From: Marinagarivorans cellulosilyticus
GTDB taxonomy: Bacteria > Pseudomonadota > Gammaproteobacteria > Pseudomonadales > Cellvibrionaceae
Reading direction: 5' to 3'
NCBI RefSeq assembly: GCF_021655555.1
Contig: NZ_AP023086.1
Coordinates: 4,184,685 to 4,248,684 of the forward strand
Length of the DNA: 64,000 bases
In this document: one piece after another, positions 52,102 to 61,809 of the stretch
Numbering within the stretch: the first letter of the stretch is position 1
How the letters are laid out: each line of letters begins with the position of its first letter
Program-made: the position numbers and the translations under genes
Notes under the pieces: generated by a model
The model's database searches: none
What the model saw: only the letters and a program-made list of their open reading frames with translations
Told to the model about the DNA's origin: nothing

Positions 52102-52648
52102 GGTTACTCAGTTTTTTGGCATCGCTTTTTCTAAGCAATACGTAGGTTGCGCCATAGCTACCATGCTGCTTCTGCGCGCTATGAAAAGCCAAAACCTCTT
52201 CCATTTGCGGTAACCAATAGGCCACACAACTTTTAAGCAGCGCGGGTTGCTCGCGCCCCTCACCTTTGCCGTGCGTAATTAATGCCATACGAACATCATT
52301 ACCTACGCAATCTTTAACAAACTGGTACACCAGCTTGCGTGCCCTATCCATCGTTAATTTATGCAGATCCAAACGGGCATCGATTTTGTATTTCCCCATG
52401 CGCACATTGCGATAAACTCCGTGCTGAACACCTGGCCGCATAAAGCTAATAAGGGACAAAGGTTCGACCATTTCAATCGGTTCGCCAGATAATGGGTCTT
52501 CCGGTGCGGCAGCTTCCAGTTGAGCTGTTTGCCGCCGTTCTTTGAGGGTTGTCGCATCAACCGTTGTTTTTTGTAGCGTAACGCGAGGTTCAGCTTTTAT
52601 TGGCGTAACATCATCACCTAACAAATCTAAAAATGAGTTATCGCTCAT
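52079..52648 (-). CDS. Smr-domain endonuclease-like protein
   Basis: 189 residues. C-terminal Smr domain (about 95-180) with KIDARLDLHKLTMDRARKL, LITHGKGEGREQPALLK and YGATYVLLRK; the N-terminal 90 residues are variable. Smr domains nick DNA or cleave RNA; this stand-alone form is like SmrA/SmrB of E. coli. The stop overlaps truC, forming a pair. Which paralogue is uncertain. Confidence 0.88.
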   Translation of the reverse strand: MSDNSFLDLLGDDVTPIKAEPRVTLQKTTVDATTLKERRQTAQLEAAAPEDPLSGEPIEMVEPLSLISFMRPGVQHGVYRNVRMGKYKIDARLDLHKLTMDRARKLVYQFVKDCVGNDVRMALITHGKGEGREQPALLKSCVAYWLPQMEEVLAFHSAQKQHGSYGATYVLLRKSDAKKLSNREQHQKR

Positions 52649-52702
52649 ACATCCTCACCACAATATCAAACAACGCTTAAAACCAAATTTAAAAACTAAA
52701 GG

Positions 52703-52723
52703 GGGCGGCATTAAACGCCGCCC
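52703..52723 (-). terminator. ppnN terminator
   Basis: Stem GGGCGGC/GCCGCCC (7 bp, 7-base loop), followed on the minus strand by CCCTTTAGTTTTT. Six bases after the ppnN stop, separating it from the smr gene. Confidence 0.8.
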
Positions 52724-52728
52724 ACAAA

Positions 52729-54090
52729 CTAACGCACAATTTTGTAACAGGGTACATATTCTTGGGTAGGTATTTTCATGCGTTTTTGCGCGACAAAAGC
52801 TTTTAGTAAAGCATCTAAAGGCTCGATGATGTCGGTTTCACCGCTAATATGGTACGGCCCCAATTCGGCAACAGCCTTAATACCATCGGCTTTTACATTG
52901 CCGTCAACAATGCCGGAAAATGCTTTGCGCAAATTAGCTGCCAGTTTATGAACCGGCTGATTTTTGCTTAGATTTAAAGCAGCCATAGAATCATGGGTGG
53001 GTTTAAACGGTCGCTGAAAATCTTCGTCTATCGTTAGCAACCAATTAAAGTAATAGGCATCTTGATTATCACGCCGATAAGTTTGCACCGCTTCCACCGC
53101 ATCGCGCTGCGCTCGGGCGACCGCTTTGGGATCGTCGATAATAATTTGATATAAAGCTTGCGCCTCTTTGCCCAGCGTTTTTGCGACAAAGTCATCTATT
53201 TGCTCGAAATACCCTGCCGCCTCTTTAGGGCCGGTAAAAACAAGCGGGAATGGAATATGCTGGTTTTTGGGGTTCAGTAAAATACCCAAAATATAAAGAA
53301 TTTCCTCAGCGGTGCCAGCACCGCCAGGAAATACCACAATACCATGCCCTGTTCGTACAAACGCTTCTAAGCGTTTTTCAATATCAGGCATAATAATCAA
53401 GCTGTTAACAATAGGGTTGGGCGACTCGGCGGCAATAATGCCGGGCTCCGTAATACCAATATAACGCCCAGCTTGCCGCTGTTTAGCGTGCGCAATGGCA
53501 GCACCCTTCATTGGCCCTTTCATGGCCCCTGGCCCACAGCCAGTACAAATATCTAGGCCGCGCAGGCCCATTTCATAACCCACTTTTTTAGTGTATTGGT
53601 ATTCTGTTTCGCCAATAGAATGCCCCCCCCAACACACCACTAAATTACCGCGTTCATTGCCTTTAAAAGCACCAGCATTGCGCAAAATATGGAAAACCGC
53701 GTTGGTGATATCTTCTTGGCTTTCCATGTCTAACGCACAATTGGCCATTAGCTCATTATTGATGTAAACCAAGTCGCGCAGGGCTGCAAACACATGCTCT
53801 TTGATACCAGCAACCATTTTGCCATCAACAAAAGCATTTGCCGGCGCATTGGTAATTTCAAGCTTAATGCCGCGCTCCTGCTGTATTAGCGATACGGCAA
53901 AATCTTTGTGGGCATCTAACACCTCTTGGGTATTATCCATTTCGCTGCCAGTATTCAGCACAGCTAGGGCACAGCGCCTAAAAGTATCGTACATCTGCGT
54001 GCTGGAGGTTTTGGCCAACCTAGCCACCTCCCACTGCGATAGTACGTCTAGGGTGCCATCTGGAGTGATGCGGGTTGTTATTTTCTTCAT
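52729..54090 (-). CDS. ppnN: Nucleotide 5'-monophosphate nucleosidase
   Basis: About 453 residues, like E. coli PpnN (YgdH). Splits nucleotide monophosphates into base and ribose 5-phosphate and is stimulated by (p)ppGpp. LOG-family motifs: VCWGGHSIGETEYQYTK, GCGPGAMKGPMKG and the catalytic VVFPGGAGTAEEILYILG. N- and C-terminal extensions beyond the LOG core are present. ATG at 54090 with GGA six bases upstream; a TTG two codons earlier is rejected. Confidence 0.95.
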   Translation of the reverse strand: MKKITTRITPDGTLDVLSQWEVARLAKTSSTQMYDTFRRCALAVLNTGSEMDNTQEVLDAHKDFAVSLIQQERGIKLEITNAPANAFVDGKMVAGIKEHVFAALRDLVYINNELMANCALDMESQEDITNAVFHILRNAGAFKGNERGNLVVCWGGHSIGETEYQYTKKVGYEMGLRGLDICTGCGPGAMKGPMKGAAIAHAKQRQAGRYIGITEPGIIAAESPNPIVNSLIIMPDIEKRLEAFVRTGHGIVVFPGGAGTAEEILYILGILLNPKNQHIPFPLVFTGPKEAAGYFEQIDDFVAKTLGKEAQALYQIIIDDPKAVARAQRDAVEAVQTYRRDNQDAYYFNWLLTIDEDFQRPFKPTHDSMAALNLSKNQPVHKLAANLRKAFSGIVDGNVKADGIKAVAELGPYHISGETDIIEPLDALLKAFVAQKRMKIPTQEYVPCYKIVR

Positions 54091-54134
54091 AGTCAATCCT
54101 CTTGTTTTCCCTAAGTTTAGCCGCCAATAGCCAG

Positions 54135-56717
54135 TTAACGCGAATTCGTTTTAAAAGGACGTGTCAGCATAATCAACTGAGGCAAAACGAATAGTGCGCC
54201 AGATAAAGCCGCCAGCATTGCCAAGCCCGTTAACAAACCAAAGTAAATAGTTGGGATGAATTGAGATAAAACCATGATTGAAAAACCAAAAATAATGATT
54301 ACCGAGGTGTAATACATTGCCCGCCCAATGGACCTGTGGGCGCGGTGCATTGCTTTCATGTAGTCACCATCGACTGCCAGCTCGGTTTTAAAACGGTGAA
54401 TATAGTGAATAGTATCATCCACCCCAATACCGACCGTGATGGCCGCAATGGTGATCGTCATCATATCTAGCGGAATACCAGCCAAACCCATCCCGCCTAG
54501 AATGGCACTGGCAGCCAGCATATTCGGTAACAGCGCCACTATTGCCACTAACACGCTGCGAAACAGCAAAACAAACATCAAGCCAATGCCTAAAAACACC
54601 GCCCCTAAAGTGACAATTTGCGAGCTAAATAAGCTTTGCAGCATGTTGTTATACAAAATAAGCAGCCCACTAAAGCGTACATGCTCAATATCGACCCCGT
54701 CCATTTCAGCCAAATGGGCATGAATACGTTCAACCAGTTCGGCACGCTGCAAGCCTGGGTAAGTATCGATAATACGCATAGTGATGCGCGCTTGATCGGT
54801 ATCTCGATCCAAGTACGGCTGCACTAATACTTGGTCGATCTCTGGCGTTAAGGATTGCGCCATAACCGCTAATTCAAAATTATTGAGCGAGCCATTAATA
54901 TCTTTGCCCACCTCGTAAAGCGTCGCCAACGACTGCACCTTACCCACTTCGGGCAGCGAGTCTAAATACTGCGTTATGCGATCGACCAGCTGCAAGCCCG
55001 CAACAGTCATCCACACACTGTTTTTCTTTTGCTCGCCTTGTTCGCTAAAAGGGTCCGCCTCGGCGAAGGGGTCGTCTTCGGTTTCAGAGGTTGGCGCTTC
55101 AAAGGGGTCTTGCTCGTCAAACGCATCGGCCTCGGCAAAAGGGTCGTCTTCGTCGGTAAACTCTACCGGTACAGATTCTGGCGTTAACAGCGCGGTAGCG
55201 GCCTCTGGCTGCAAGATAATATCGAGCGACGTGGTACCACCAAGTTTTTGATCTATCAGGGAAAGGCCTTGGTGAATTTCGGTTTCTTCATGAAAGTAAT
55301 CAACAAAGCGGTTTTCAACTTGTAAGCGCGATATACCCCATACACTCAGCAGCAAAATGCCGCACGCTATTAGCAATACACCGTGCCCTAAGCGCTCTAC
55401 AGCGGCCGCGCAATAGGCGGTAAACGGCTTGCTCTGGCTGCCCTGCTGTACTTTGTTAGCCGCTTCGCGCGGCAATAAAACCAATACAGCGGGGAAGAGT
55501 ACAAAAGCAAGAATCGTCGCTAGCACAAGGCCTATTGTCATCATCCAGCCAAAATCCATCACCGGACGAATATCACTGATTACCAGCGATACAAAAGCCA
55601 CAATGGTGGTTAATGCGGTATACAAGCAAGGTTTAACCATGTAACCGCAGGCCGCTAGCACAAGCTGTTTTTGCGTCCATTGTGGCTGTTCGCTTTCGTA
55701 CTCACGATAACGCACCACAAGGTGAATAATAATCGCCAGCGCGATAATCAGTAGTAACGCGACAAAGTTCGACGATATCACCGTTAAATGCCAACCGGCC
55801 CAACACACAATACCCAGCGTCATGGTTACTGCGCTTACACAGGTTATCATCGGCAACAATACAAATTTCACAGAGCGAAAAATCACCCCCAATACAATCA
55901 CCATAAACAACAGCGCAGCACCGCCAAATACAATTAAATCTTGCCGAATAAAACTAATCATATCGGCCGTAATCATGGTGATGCCGCCGACAAAAATTTG
56001 TGCATCGCCGCGATATTGCGCCACCACATCGCGCACAGATTGCACCCGCGCATGCGAGGCCTTCTCGGCGGCAAGGCGGTGCGCCAAAAATTCGGCCGAT
56101 ACAGCCTGCAAGCGCATATCTTCTTCTGCGGTTAGGTTTTGTGTGCGTTTTTTAAGGCGGAGATTATCGCGCTCGGTTACCAACGCAATAAATTGATGGT
56201 CAACCGCCAAATTCAATTGTAAAGCCGTCGTTTCACCATCGGGGCTTAAAATCATTTTGCGGTAAATAGGGCTTTGCAAAAACTCGGCTTTCGCTAAAGC
56301 TCTATCCACATCGGCGTCGAGCAAATTGCGCGGTGCCTTTGCCATTTCGCGCAAGCTTCGTTTGGGGCTATAAAGTAAAGGGACATTCAATATACTGTTG
56401 ACAGAAGCCACCCCCTCGATGGCCGCAAGCTCAGCATGCAAACCTTGCAACTGCTGCAATGCTGCATCTTCAAACAACGGAGTATTGGGCGCGTAAGTCA
56501 CCACCAAAAAGTCACCGCTATCATACAGTTGGCTAACTTCTCGGAAATAATCTAAGTCGGTGTCGCGCTCTAGTGTTAAAGAGTCGGATGATGCGTCCAA
56601 GCGCAGTTTCGGCAGGCCTGCAACTGCAGCCATTAAAACTAACACAACACAAGCCAACACCCAGCGCGGGTGGTTAACAACAAAATTCAACCAGCCCGAG
56701 GCCATGCGGTCGATCAT
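54135..56717 (-). CDS. RND-superfamily (MMPL-type) exporter
   Basis: About 860 residues, two halves each with one helix, a large periplasmic loop and five helices. Sterol-sensing-like transmembrane blocks: FVALLLIIALAIIIHLVVRY and VGIGVDDTIHYIHRFK, the last being the conserved proton-relay helix. Related to MmpL and hopanoid transporter HpnN; cargo unknown. The second periplasmic loop carries an acidic insert with DDPFAEAD twice and further DPF units (about residues 520-560). ATG at 56717 is preferred (AAGGA five bases upstream); the longer frame adds seven residues. Confidence 0.88.
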   Translation of the reverse strand: MIDRMASGWLNFVVNHPRWVLACVVLVLMAAVAGLPKLRLDASSDSLTLERDTDLDYFREVSQLYDSGDFLVVTYAPNTPLFEDAALQQLQGLHAELAAIEGVASVNSILNVPLLYSPKRSLREMAKAPRNLLDADVDRALAKAEFLQSPIYRKMILSPDGETTALQLNLAVDHQFIALVTERDNLRLKKRTQNLTAEEDMRLQAVSAEFLAHRLAAEKASHARVQSVRDVVAQYRGDAQIFVGGITMITADMISFIRQDLIVFGGAALLFMVIVLGVIFRSVKFVLLPMITCVSAVTMTLGIVCWAGWHLTVISSNFVALLLIIALAIIIHLVVRYREYESEQPQWTQKQLVLAACGYMVKPCLYTALTTIVAFVSLVISDIRPVMDFGWMMTIGLVLATILAFVLFPAVLVLLPREAANKVQQGSQSKPFTAYCAAAVERLGHGVLLIACGILLLSVWGISRLQVENRFVDYFHEETEIHQGLSLIDQKLGGTTSLDIILQPEAATALLTPESVPVEFTDEDDPFAEADAFDEQDPFEAPTSETEDDPFAEADPFSEQGEQKKNSVWMTVAGLQLVDRITQYLDSLPEVGKVQSLATLYEVGKDINGSLNNFELAVMAQSLTPEIDQVLVQPYLDRDTDQARITMRIIDTYPGLQRAELVERIHAHLAEMDGVDIEHVRFSGLLILYNNMLQSLFSSQIVTLGAVFLGIGLMFVLLFRSVLVAIVALLPNMLAASAILGGMGLAGIPLDMMTITIAAITVGIGVDDTIHYIHRFKTELAVDGDYMKAMHRAHRSIGRAMYYTSVIIIFGFSIMVLSQFIPTIYFGLLTGLAMLAALSGALFVLPQLIMLTRPFKTNSR

Positions 56718-57028
56718 AATGGTCCTTAAAAATAGCAATGAGGGGCGAATAAATAGCTGCCCAAAGACTCGTCAATACGCCTTTAGTTCGCCTTTGTTGG
56801 GTACAACAAAAATACAGGGTATGTATTCTACCGCCAAAGATGCAAAGGAGCTGCAGGAAATTCATTATTCACGCAACTCCCGTACAATTCATCAGTCAAG
56901 CTCAGTGCCTTGCACAAGAACTGCAGAAAACTCAACTTCCACAGACAGCCATTAATTTCACACTGCATAGGCTCTTTATATTTGCCTCAATGAAGCTGTA
57001 TACTTTGGCCGCTTAAATAGGGGTGAGA
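56718..57028. other. Divergent promoter region of RND and FHA genes
   Basis: 311 bases with no credible gene. A possible -10 TATACT (56999-57004) for the FHA gene is seen; no convincing -35. Nothing repetitive or structured was recognised. Confidence 0.4.
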
Positions 57029-57850
57029 ATGCTCAAGTTACGATTCAACGACAACCGACAAGACCCAGTGTGGGTAGTAGAGAAAAACTTTACTATCGGC
57101 AGTGCCGACGACAATAGTCTTGTCATTAATGATGCATCCGTAAGTCCGCAGCATGCGAAGCTAACCGGTGCGCGGCAAACATTTGTCTTAAAAGATCTCG
57201 GAAGCGCCGAAGGCACTTCCGTTAATGGTAGTGCTATTAACCAACACGCTGTAGCCTGCCACGACGTTTTAAAATTTGGCGATGTTGAAATCACCATTGT
57301 TGACCCAGCCAGTGAAGCCCAAGATTATGAGTGGTCTCTCATTGCTAACTCACGCTTTTTATCTGGCCAAGAATTTCCTTTGCGCATGGGCGAATCGGGC
57401 TCGGTAGTTATCGGCCGCGGCAAGCGTTGCGATATCGCCTTCCCTGGAACACACCTTTCGAAAGAGCACGCACGCTTTACCATTAGCCCCGAAGGGTTAC
57501 ATGTTGTTGACCTAGATACCGACAACGGTATTTTTGTAAACGACGAACGCGTAGAAGAAGCGGTCTTGCGCGCAGGCGATAAAGTTAGGCTGGATGTATA
57601 CAGCTTTCGAGTTTTTGGCCCCGGCATTGATTTACCGCGCTCAGCTACGGCTAAACCCGCCGTCTCAGCACCCACCCCACGGGATGATGAACCTACCGTT
57701 ATCCCAAAGCAGTGGGTTACCCGGCCAACATCGCCTGGCAACCGCAGCGAAATGGAAGAAGAAACACGTAAACCTCCAGTGCTGATATACGCTTTTAGCG
57801 CACTTATGATTGCACTGCTTATCGGCTTGTCGGCTTACGTTTTTCTGTAA
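57029..57850 (+). CDS. Membrane protein with two FHA domains
   Basis: About 273 residues. Two forkhead-associated domains (about 18-90 and 118-185) with IGSADDNSLVINDASVSPQH ... SAEGTSVNG and VVIGRGKRCDIAFPGTHLSK ... DTDNGIFVND, both keeping the Gly-Arg/Ser and Asn-Gly features used to read phosphothreonine, though the first has SAD in place of GR. A Pro/Thr linker and one C-terminal helix (about 250-272) follow, so it is tail-anchored with FHA in the cytoplasm. It stands convergent with gspB. ATG at 57029 has AGGGG close upstream. Confidence 0.82.
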   Translation: MLKLRFNDNRQDPVWVVEKNFTIGSADDNSLVINDASVSPQHAKLTGARQTFVLKDLGSAEGTSVNGSAINQHAVACHDVLKFGDVEITIVDPASEAQDYEWSLIANSRFLSGQEFPLRMGESGSVVIGRGKRCDIAFPGTHLSKEHARFTISPEGLHVVDLDTDNGIFVNDERVEEAVLRAGDKVRLDVYSFRVFGPGIDLPRSATAKPAVSAPTPRDDEPTVIPKQWVTRPTSPGNRSEMEEETRKPPVLIYAFSALMIALLIGLSAYVFL

Positions 57851-57864
57851 GCCCAAGCAAAGAT

Positions 57865-58761
57865 TTAGTCCATTTTCACCCAGCTACTGAGCGCCGCTAA
57901 ACGAAAGGGTTTGTTCAGATAGCTGAGTATCAAGTCTTCTTCTGTAATGGCCTCTACGACCAAGCTTGTAGCAATCTCCTCACCTTTACGATACGTTTTA
58001 CCATTCAAAATCACCGCGCTCGCCTTGGCAGAAAATATATGGTTGTGATACATCAACGTAGGAATACGGTTTTGAAAACTTTCAGGTAATTGGTGCAAAT
58101 ACGGCAGCTTGGCATAAGGATCTATTGCCGGTGGTGTAAGGGCAGCCCCTTCCGCTTGTGATTGTTCCCACAATGCTTGCAGCTCTTGATCATCAACCAA
58201 TGGATTCACCGGTTTTTTCGGGCTAGCTTGCGCCGTTTTACGCGGGGCGCTAGCTTTTTCGCTTTGATATAAACCATCCACAACGTCACGCTTTGGCGCC
58301 GTTACCCCTGTATCGCCCACCTGCCCATAAATAGCAGCCACTTCCGCGGAAATAGCCGGCTCGCGACGATCGCTAGGTGCGTTTCCTCCTCGCGGGCTAT
58401 TATCCTCTGTGCGCAGGCCTTTAATACGCGCATTTAGCCCAGTTGCTACTGCCGGTGGCGCAACAGCCTCCACAACGGCTATGGGCTCGGGCTTTGGTTT
58501 ATCGGCAACTTCGGTAGTGGCTGTGCTGGCACTTACAACGCTGGCAGGGCCTCGCTCACCGCGCCCTTGCAGCAACAGTAACGCCAAACCGATAACCACC
58601 AACACCAATAAAGCCAAAATACTATAAAGCATCCAGCTGGCAATGCCGGCAACGGGTTTAGGCTTGCTTGGGGCAACATGATAGGTCGTTAAATTAGGCA
58701 CAGGCTCTTGATCGTCTCGCTGACGATCTGCTTTATTTAAAGCATCCAATATTAACGACAT
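57865..58761 (-). CDS. gspB: Type II secretion assembly protein B
   Basis: 298 residues. Opening MSLILDALNKADRQRD is the GspB/ExeB signature. One membrane helix (about 43-66), a Pro/Ala/Lys-rich periplasmic linker (about 90-200), and a C-terminal domain with HNHIFSAKASAVILNGKTYR, which is the conserved part of GspB. With GspA it helps the secretin assemble through peptidoglycan. It starts two bases after the gspA stop. The core gsp operon lies 42 kb away. Confidence 0.93.
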   Translation of the reverse strand: MSLILDALNKADRQRDDQEPVPNLTTYHVAPSKPKPVAGIASWMLYSILALLVLVVIGLALLLLQGRGERGPASVVSASTATTEVADKPKPEPIAVVEAVAPPAVATGLNARIKGLRTEDNSPRGGNAPSDRREPAISAEVAAIYGQVGDTGVTAPKRDVVDGLYQSEKASAPRKTAQASPKKPVNPLVDDQELQALWEQSQAEGAALTPPAIDPYAKLPYLHQLPESFQNRIPTLMYHNHIFSAKASAVILNGKTYRKGEEIATSLVVEAITEEDLILSYLNKPFRLAALSSWVKMD

Positions 58762-58763
58762 AC

Positions 58764-60395
58764 TTAGTGTTCCATTGCCGATAAGGGCTCATTCACGGGC
58801 GTCATCGCGCGCAGCGGCACTTCGCGCCCAAGGGCTTCACCAAGGCGTAACAATGTTTGCAGCCCAGCTAAGCCGTCATCCTCAAGGCGATAACTGCGTT
58901 GAAAAAGCTTAACGCGGCGTTCAAGCATTTTATTGAAGCTACTTTTAGCTAAGGGCGTGCGCTGCTCATCAAGCTTGGCAAACTCCCCGGCTAACCAGTC
59001 TACAAGCGGACCAGACGAACCCAGGCCAATCGCTTTTTCGAAGTTTTCTGGCCGCTGCCACATAATCACATATTCGCCGGTCCATAAGGCGCCCAGCTCA
59101 TCAAGGCTTGCTTCTACCTGTTCGCCATCAATTAGCGTCGTTGCGGTATTGTCGTTAATGGCAATCACAGTCACAAAAGCCGCATGCCGAGATGGCGTAT
59201 TCAACGACAGCACAGCCGGCCGGTTTGTCTCTAGGAAGTCATTCCATGTTCTGGCTTCTAGCGTTTCACAATGCAAACCTTTTTTGCTGGCCAACCAACA
59301 AGGGTAAACAGAAGACCCCTCGGACTCACCCAAGTAATCTAGCAATTGCCCTAAGGCTTGATCTTGGTTGCGCACCCATGCGCGAGCAGACGCAGGCTTT
59401 TCCGGCTCTGGAGCAATAGCCACAGTGGCCACGACAGGCTCTACCACGGGTTCAACGGGTTTGTCGTCGTGGGTAACTAACAACCAAATCAACGTGGATA
59501 CCACCAAAGAAACCAACACCGCCGAACCGCCATAAATAAGAGGGTGTGACAACGCTGGGGTTCGTTTGAATGCACGCTCTCTAGGGTCGCCCAGCACTTC
59601 TTCAGTGGCTTGCTGGCATATGGTTTTATCAACTTCGGTAGACTCTTGAGTAAAAGCACCCAGCAGCATGCGATCGCACAATATATTGATTAAACGCGGA
59701 ATACCGCCACTAATGGCATGTACTTTTTTTACCACATTCGCAGGGAATGGATCCCGCCCTGGCGGCATACCGGCCACACTCAACCGGTGCCGAATATAAG
59801 CGCCCGTCTCTTCAACTGTAAGTGGGCGCAGGTGGTAACGCGCCGTAATACGCTGCGATAACTGCCGCAAGGCAGGCTTAGCCAGCAGCTCGTTTAATTC
59901 TGGCTGACCGACCAAAATAATTTGTAGCATTTTTTGAGTATTGCTTTCGAGATTGGTCAGCAAGCGTATTTGCTCAAGTGTTGAGATGCGCAATAGCTGC
60001 GCCTCATCAATTAATACAATGCTATTGCGGCCATTGCTGTGGTTGCGCAATAAAAAGTCGTAGAGTTTGTCGGTTAAAATCTTGATGCTCGTTTCATCAA
60101 CATCGTAGCTAACCCCAAACTCATCACAAATGCTGCACATTAAATCGCGAGCACTCGCGGCGGGATTCATCACCATTGCCACATCGGCATTAGCCGGTAA
60201 TTGCTCTAATAAGCAGCGTATGGTGGTGGTTTTGCCCGTGCCCACCTCCCCGGTTAACATCACAAAGCCGCCACTATTAACACCATAAAGCAGGTGCGCC
60301 AAAGCTTCGCGGTGCTGAGCACTCATGTACATATAACGGGGATTAACCGCAATAGAAAACGCTTGTTCTTCGATACCAAAATAACTGTGGTACAT
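58764..60395 (-). CDS. gspA: Type II secretion assembly ATPase A
   Basis: 543 residues, like ExeA. Cytoplasmic AAA ATPase with Walker A GEVGTGKTT (residues 49-57) and Walker B SIVLIDEAQLL, one membrane helix (about 290-312), and a periplasmic part with a C39-like/cysteine domain region and a peptidoglycan-binding region near LFQRSYRLEDDGLAGLQTL. It binds peptidoglycan and directs GspD assembly with GspB. ATG start. Promoter in the 150 bases upstream, near the terminator at 60547. Confidence 0.93.
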   Translation of the reverse strand: MYHSYFGIEEQAFSIAVNPRYMYMSAQHREALAHLLYGVNSGGFVMLTGEVGTGKTTTIRCLLEQLPANADVAMVMNPAASARDLMCSICDEFGVSYDVDETSIKILTDKLYDFLLRNHSNGRNSIVLIDEAQLLRISTLEQIRLLTNLESNTQKMLQIILVGQPELNELLAKPALRQLSQRITARYHLRPLTVEETGAYIRHRLSVAGMPPGRDPFPANVVKKVHAISGGIPRLINILCDRMLLGAFTQESTEVDKTICQQATEEVLGDPRERAFKRTPALSHPLIYGGSAVLVSLVVSTLIWLLVTHDDKPVEPVVEPVVATVAIAPEPEKPASARAWVRNQDQALGQLLDYLGESEGSSVYPCWLASKKGLHCETLEARTWNDFLETNRPAVLSLNTPSRHAAFVTVIAINDNTATTLIDGEQVEASLDELGALWTGEYVIMWQRPENFEKAIGLGSSGPLVDWLAGEFAKLDEQRTPLAKSSFNKMLERRVKLFQRSYRLEDDGLAGLQTLLRLGEALGREVPLRAMTPVNEPLSAMEH

Positions 60396-60546
60396 AACCT
60401 AATTCATCACTTGGTTGCTTTAATGTTGGTAGCGTATGCCACATCACGCTGCGACATCTAAAAACACGGAAAGGCGAAACTCGCCAGAACGGCGGCGATG
60501 ATAGCGTGAATATTGAGGTCGAAGCAAAAAAGCAGAGGCCAAAAAC

Positions 60547-60600
60547 ACAAAAGCGTTCCATTCATTAACGCTACTTGACGAAAGAATGGAACGCTTTTGT
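60547..60600 (-). terminator. Long hairpin terminator before gspA
   Basis: Perfect 17-bp inverted repeat ACAAAAGCGTTCCATTC with its complement, 20-base loop, with T-rich sequence on the minus strand. It ends the message of the 80-residue protein before gspA begins. Confidence 0.8.
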
Positions 60601-60667
60601 TATTAAATAAGGGGGTTTTGCGCTTAAAACATACCGAAAATACCGTATTACAAGAGGGCTAGATCCG

Positions 60668-60910
60668 CTAGTCCTCATCCCAGAGCAAGCCATCGAGCAT
60701 ACGCTTACGGCTCAATATCATGTCTTCATAGGTTTGCAGCGTATTGTAATCGATCATGTCGTTGCGGGTCCGCAGACGAAATAACTGCCCTTCAAGCGAG
60801 GTAATTTCACGTGCCAATTGCTGTTTAAGCAATCGAGAATCGTTCAAGTTTGCCCCTAAAGCCGCCATCGACGACGAATTCTGCACTGCACTTGCTGATA
60901 AGTAACGCAT
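60668..60910 (-). CDS. Small helical protein, unknown
   Basis: 80 residues, ATG with GAGGC upstream. A Ser/Ala-rich start (MRYLSASAVQNSSSMAALG) precedes a long charged helix (SRLLKQQLAREITSLEGQLF and onward to the end), predicted coiled coil, with an acidic C-terminus (LLWDED). No family recognised. A strong terminator 68 bases downstream and its good codon quality support expression. Confidence 0.6.
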   Translation of the reverse strand: MRYLSASAVQNSSSMAALGANLNDSRLLKQQLAREITSLEGQLFRLRTRNDMIDYNTLQTYEDMILSRKRMLDGLLWDED

Positions 60911-61230
60911 TAAAGCCTCTATTTATTACCGCGTATGGTCGCCACAGTTACATAACTGTAATGCTTGACGACCCCATATTTGCGCTTATTTTTTGTTTTA
61001 TGCATACCCTAATCAAGGTACGCCAGCTTTACTGGGGCAACCTCGTAGTCACCCTCACAATTAAGTTAAACCATCATAGCTAAAAACATACTAAAGCATG
61101 AGATTTTTATGTGGCATGCAACGACTTAGGCGCCAGCTTTTTCAAACAACGGTTTGCCTGCTCAATATTAATACACCCTGTATTTTTTATAGCCACATCA
61201 AACATCATAATAAATACTGAGCGCAAGCGT
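60911..61230. other. Intergenic region downstream of nudE
   Basis: 320 bases with no assignable gene. A frame extending from the nudE end (33-70 codons) was considered and rejected. A small inverted repeat GCGTT/AACGC lies near 61220-61235. The promoter of the 80-residue gene must be here. Confidence 0.45.
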
Positions 61231-61773
61231 TCAAACGCTTCGCAGTAGCTCACGCACCATATAAAGTGCAGCGATTGTTCTGGCTTCGGTAACATCAGCG
61301 CGCGCAATAAGCTCTGCAAGGCTATCCAGCGAATGTATCTCGACCTCTAATGGCTCGGGCTCGTCGCCGGCGAGCCGGCTAGGCGTTAAGCCCTGCGCCA
61401 ATACAATTTGCGTGGTGTGCTGCATATAGCTTGGCGACTGCGACATCAACTTAAGCTTTGTTAAGCGCGTGGCGGCATAACCCGCCTCTTCTTGTAATTC
61501 GCGATTAGCGGCCTCCTCGAAGGTTTCACCGGCATCCACTTTGCCCTTAGGCAAGGTTAGCTCGTAACGCTCTACACCAGCGCCATATTCACGCACCATC
61601 ACAACGCGGTTATCAGGCAAAACGGGCACAATTAACACCGCGGCATGGCTTCCCATTAAGCGCTCGTAATCACGAACCTCACCGTTACTAAACCTTAGCT
61701 GCAAGGCTTCGGCTTTAAACAAACGGCTTTGGCACGCCGTTTCACGCTTTAATATTTCTGGGGGGGTAGGCAT
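61231..61773 (-). CDS. nudE: ADP compounds hydrolase
   Basis: 180 residues. Nudix hydrolase acting on ADP-ribose, NADH and Ap3A-like compounds in E. coli. Nudix box from GKVDAGETFEEAANRE to ELQEEAG, with all required Glu. LPKGKVD and the N-terminal ESRLFKAEAL-like stretch fit NudE. Divergent from yrfG by 36 bases, the order seen in Gammaproteobacteria near hslRO. Confidence 0.92.
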   Translation of the reverse strand: MPTPPEILKRETACQSRLFKAEALQLRFSNGEVRDYERLMGSHAAVLIVPVLPDNRVVMVREYGAGVERYELTLPKGKVDAGETFEEAANRELQEEAGYAATRLTKLKLMSQSPSYMQHTTQIVLAQGLTPSRLAGDEPEPLEVEIHSLDSLAELIARADVTEARTIAALYMVRELLRSV

Positions 61774-61809
61774 ACTAACTCCGACTGATTAATGGTTTGC
61801 TAAAGCCCT

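Noticed and set aside
61107..61319. 70-codon minus-strand frame overlapping the 3' end of nudE
   Set aside because: Most of it is out-of-frame nudE sequence; the remaining 33 codons have no recognisable features.
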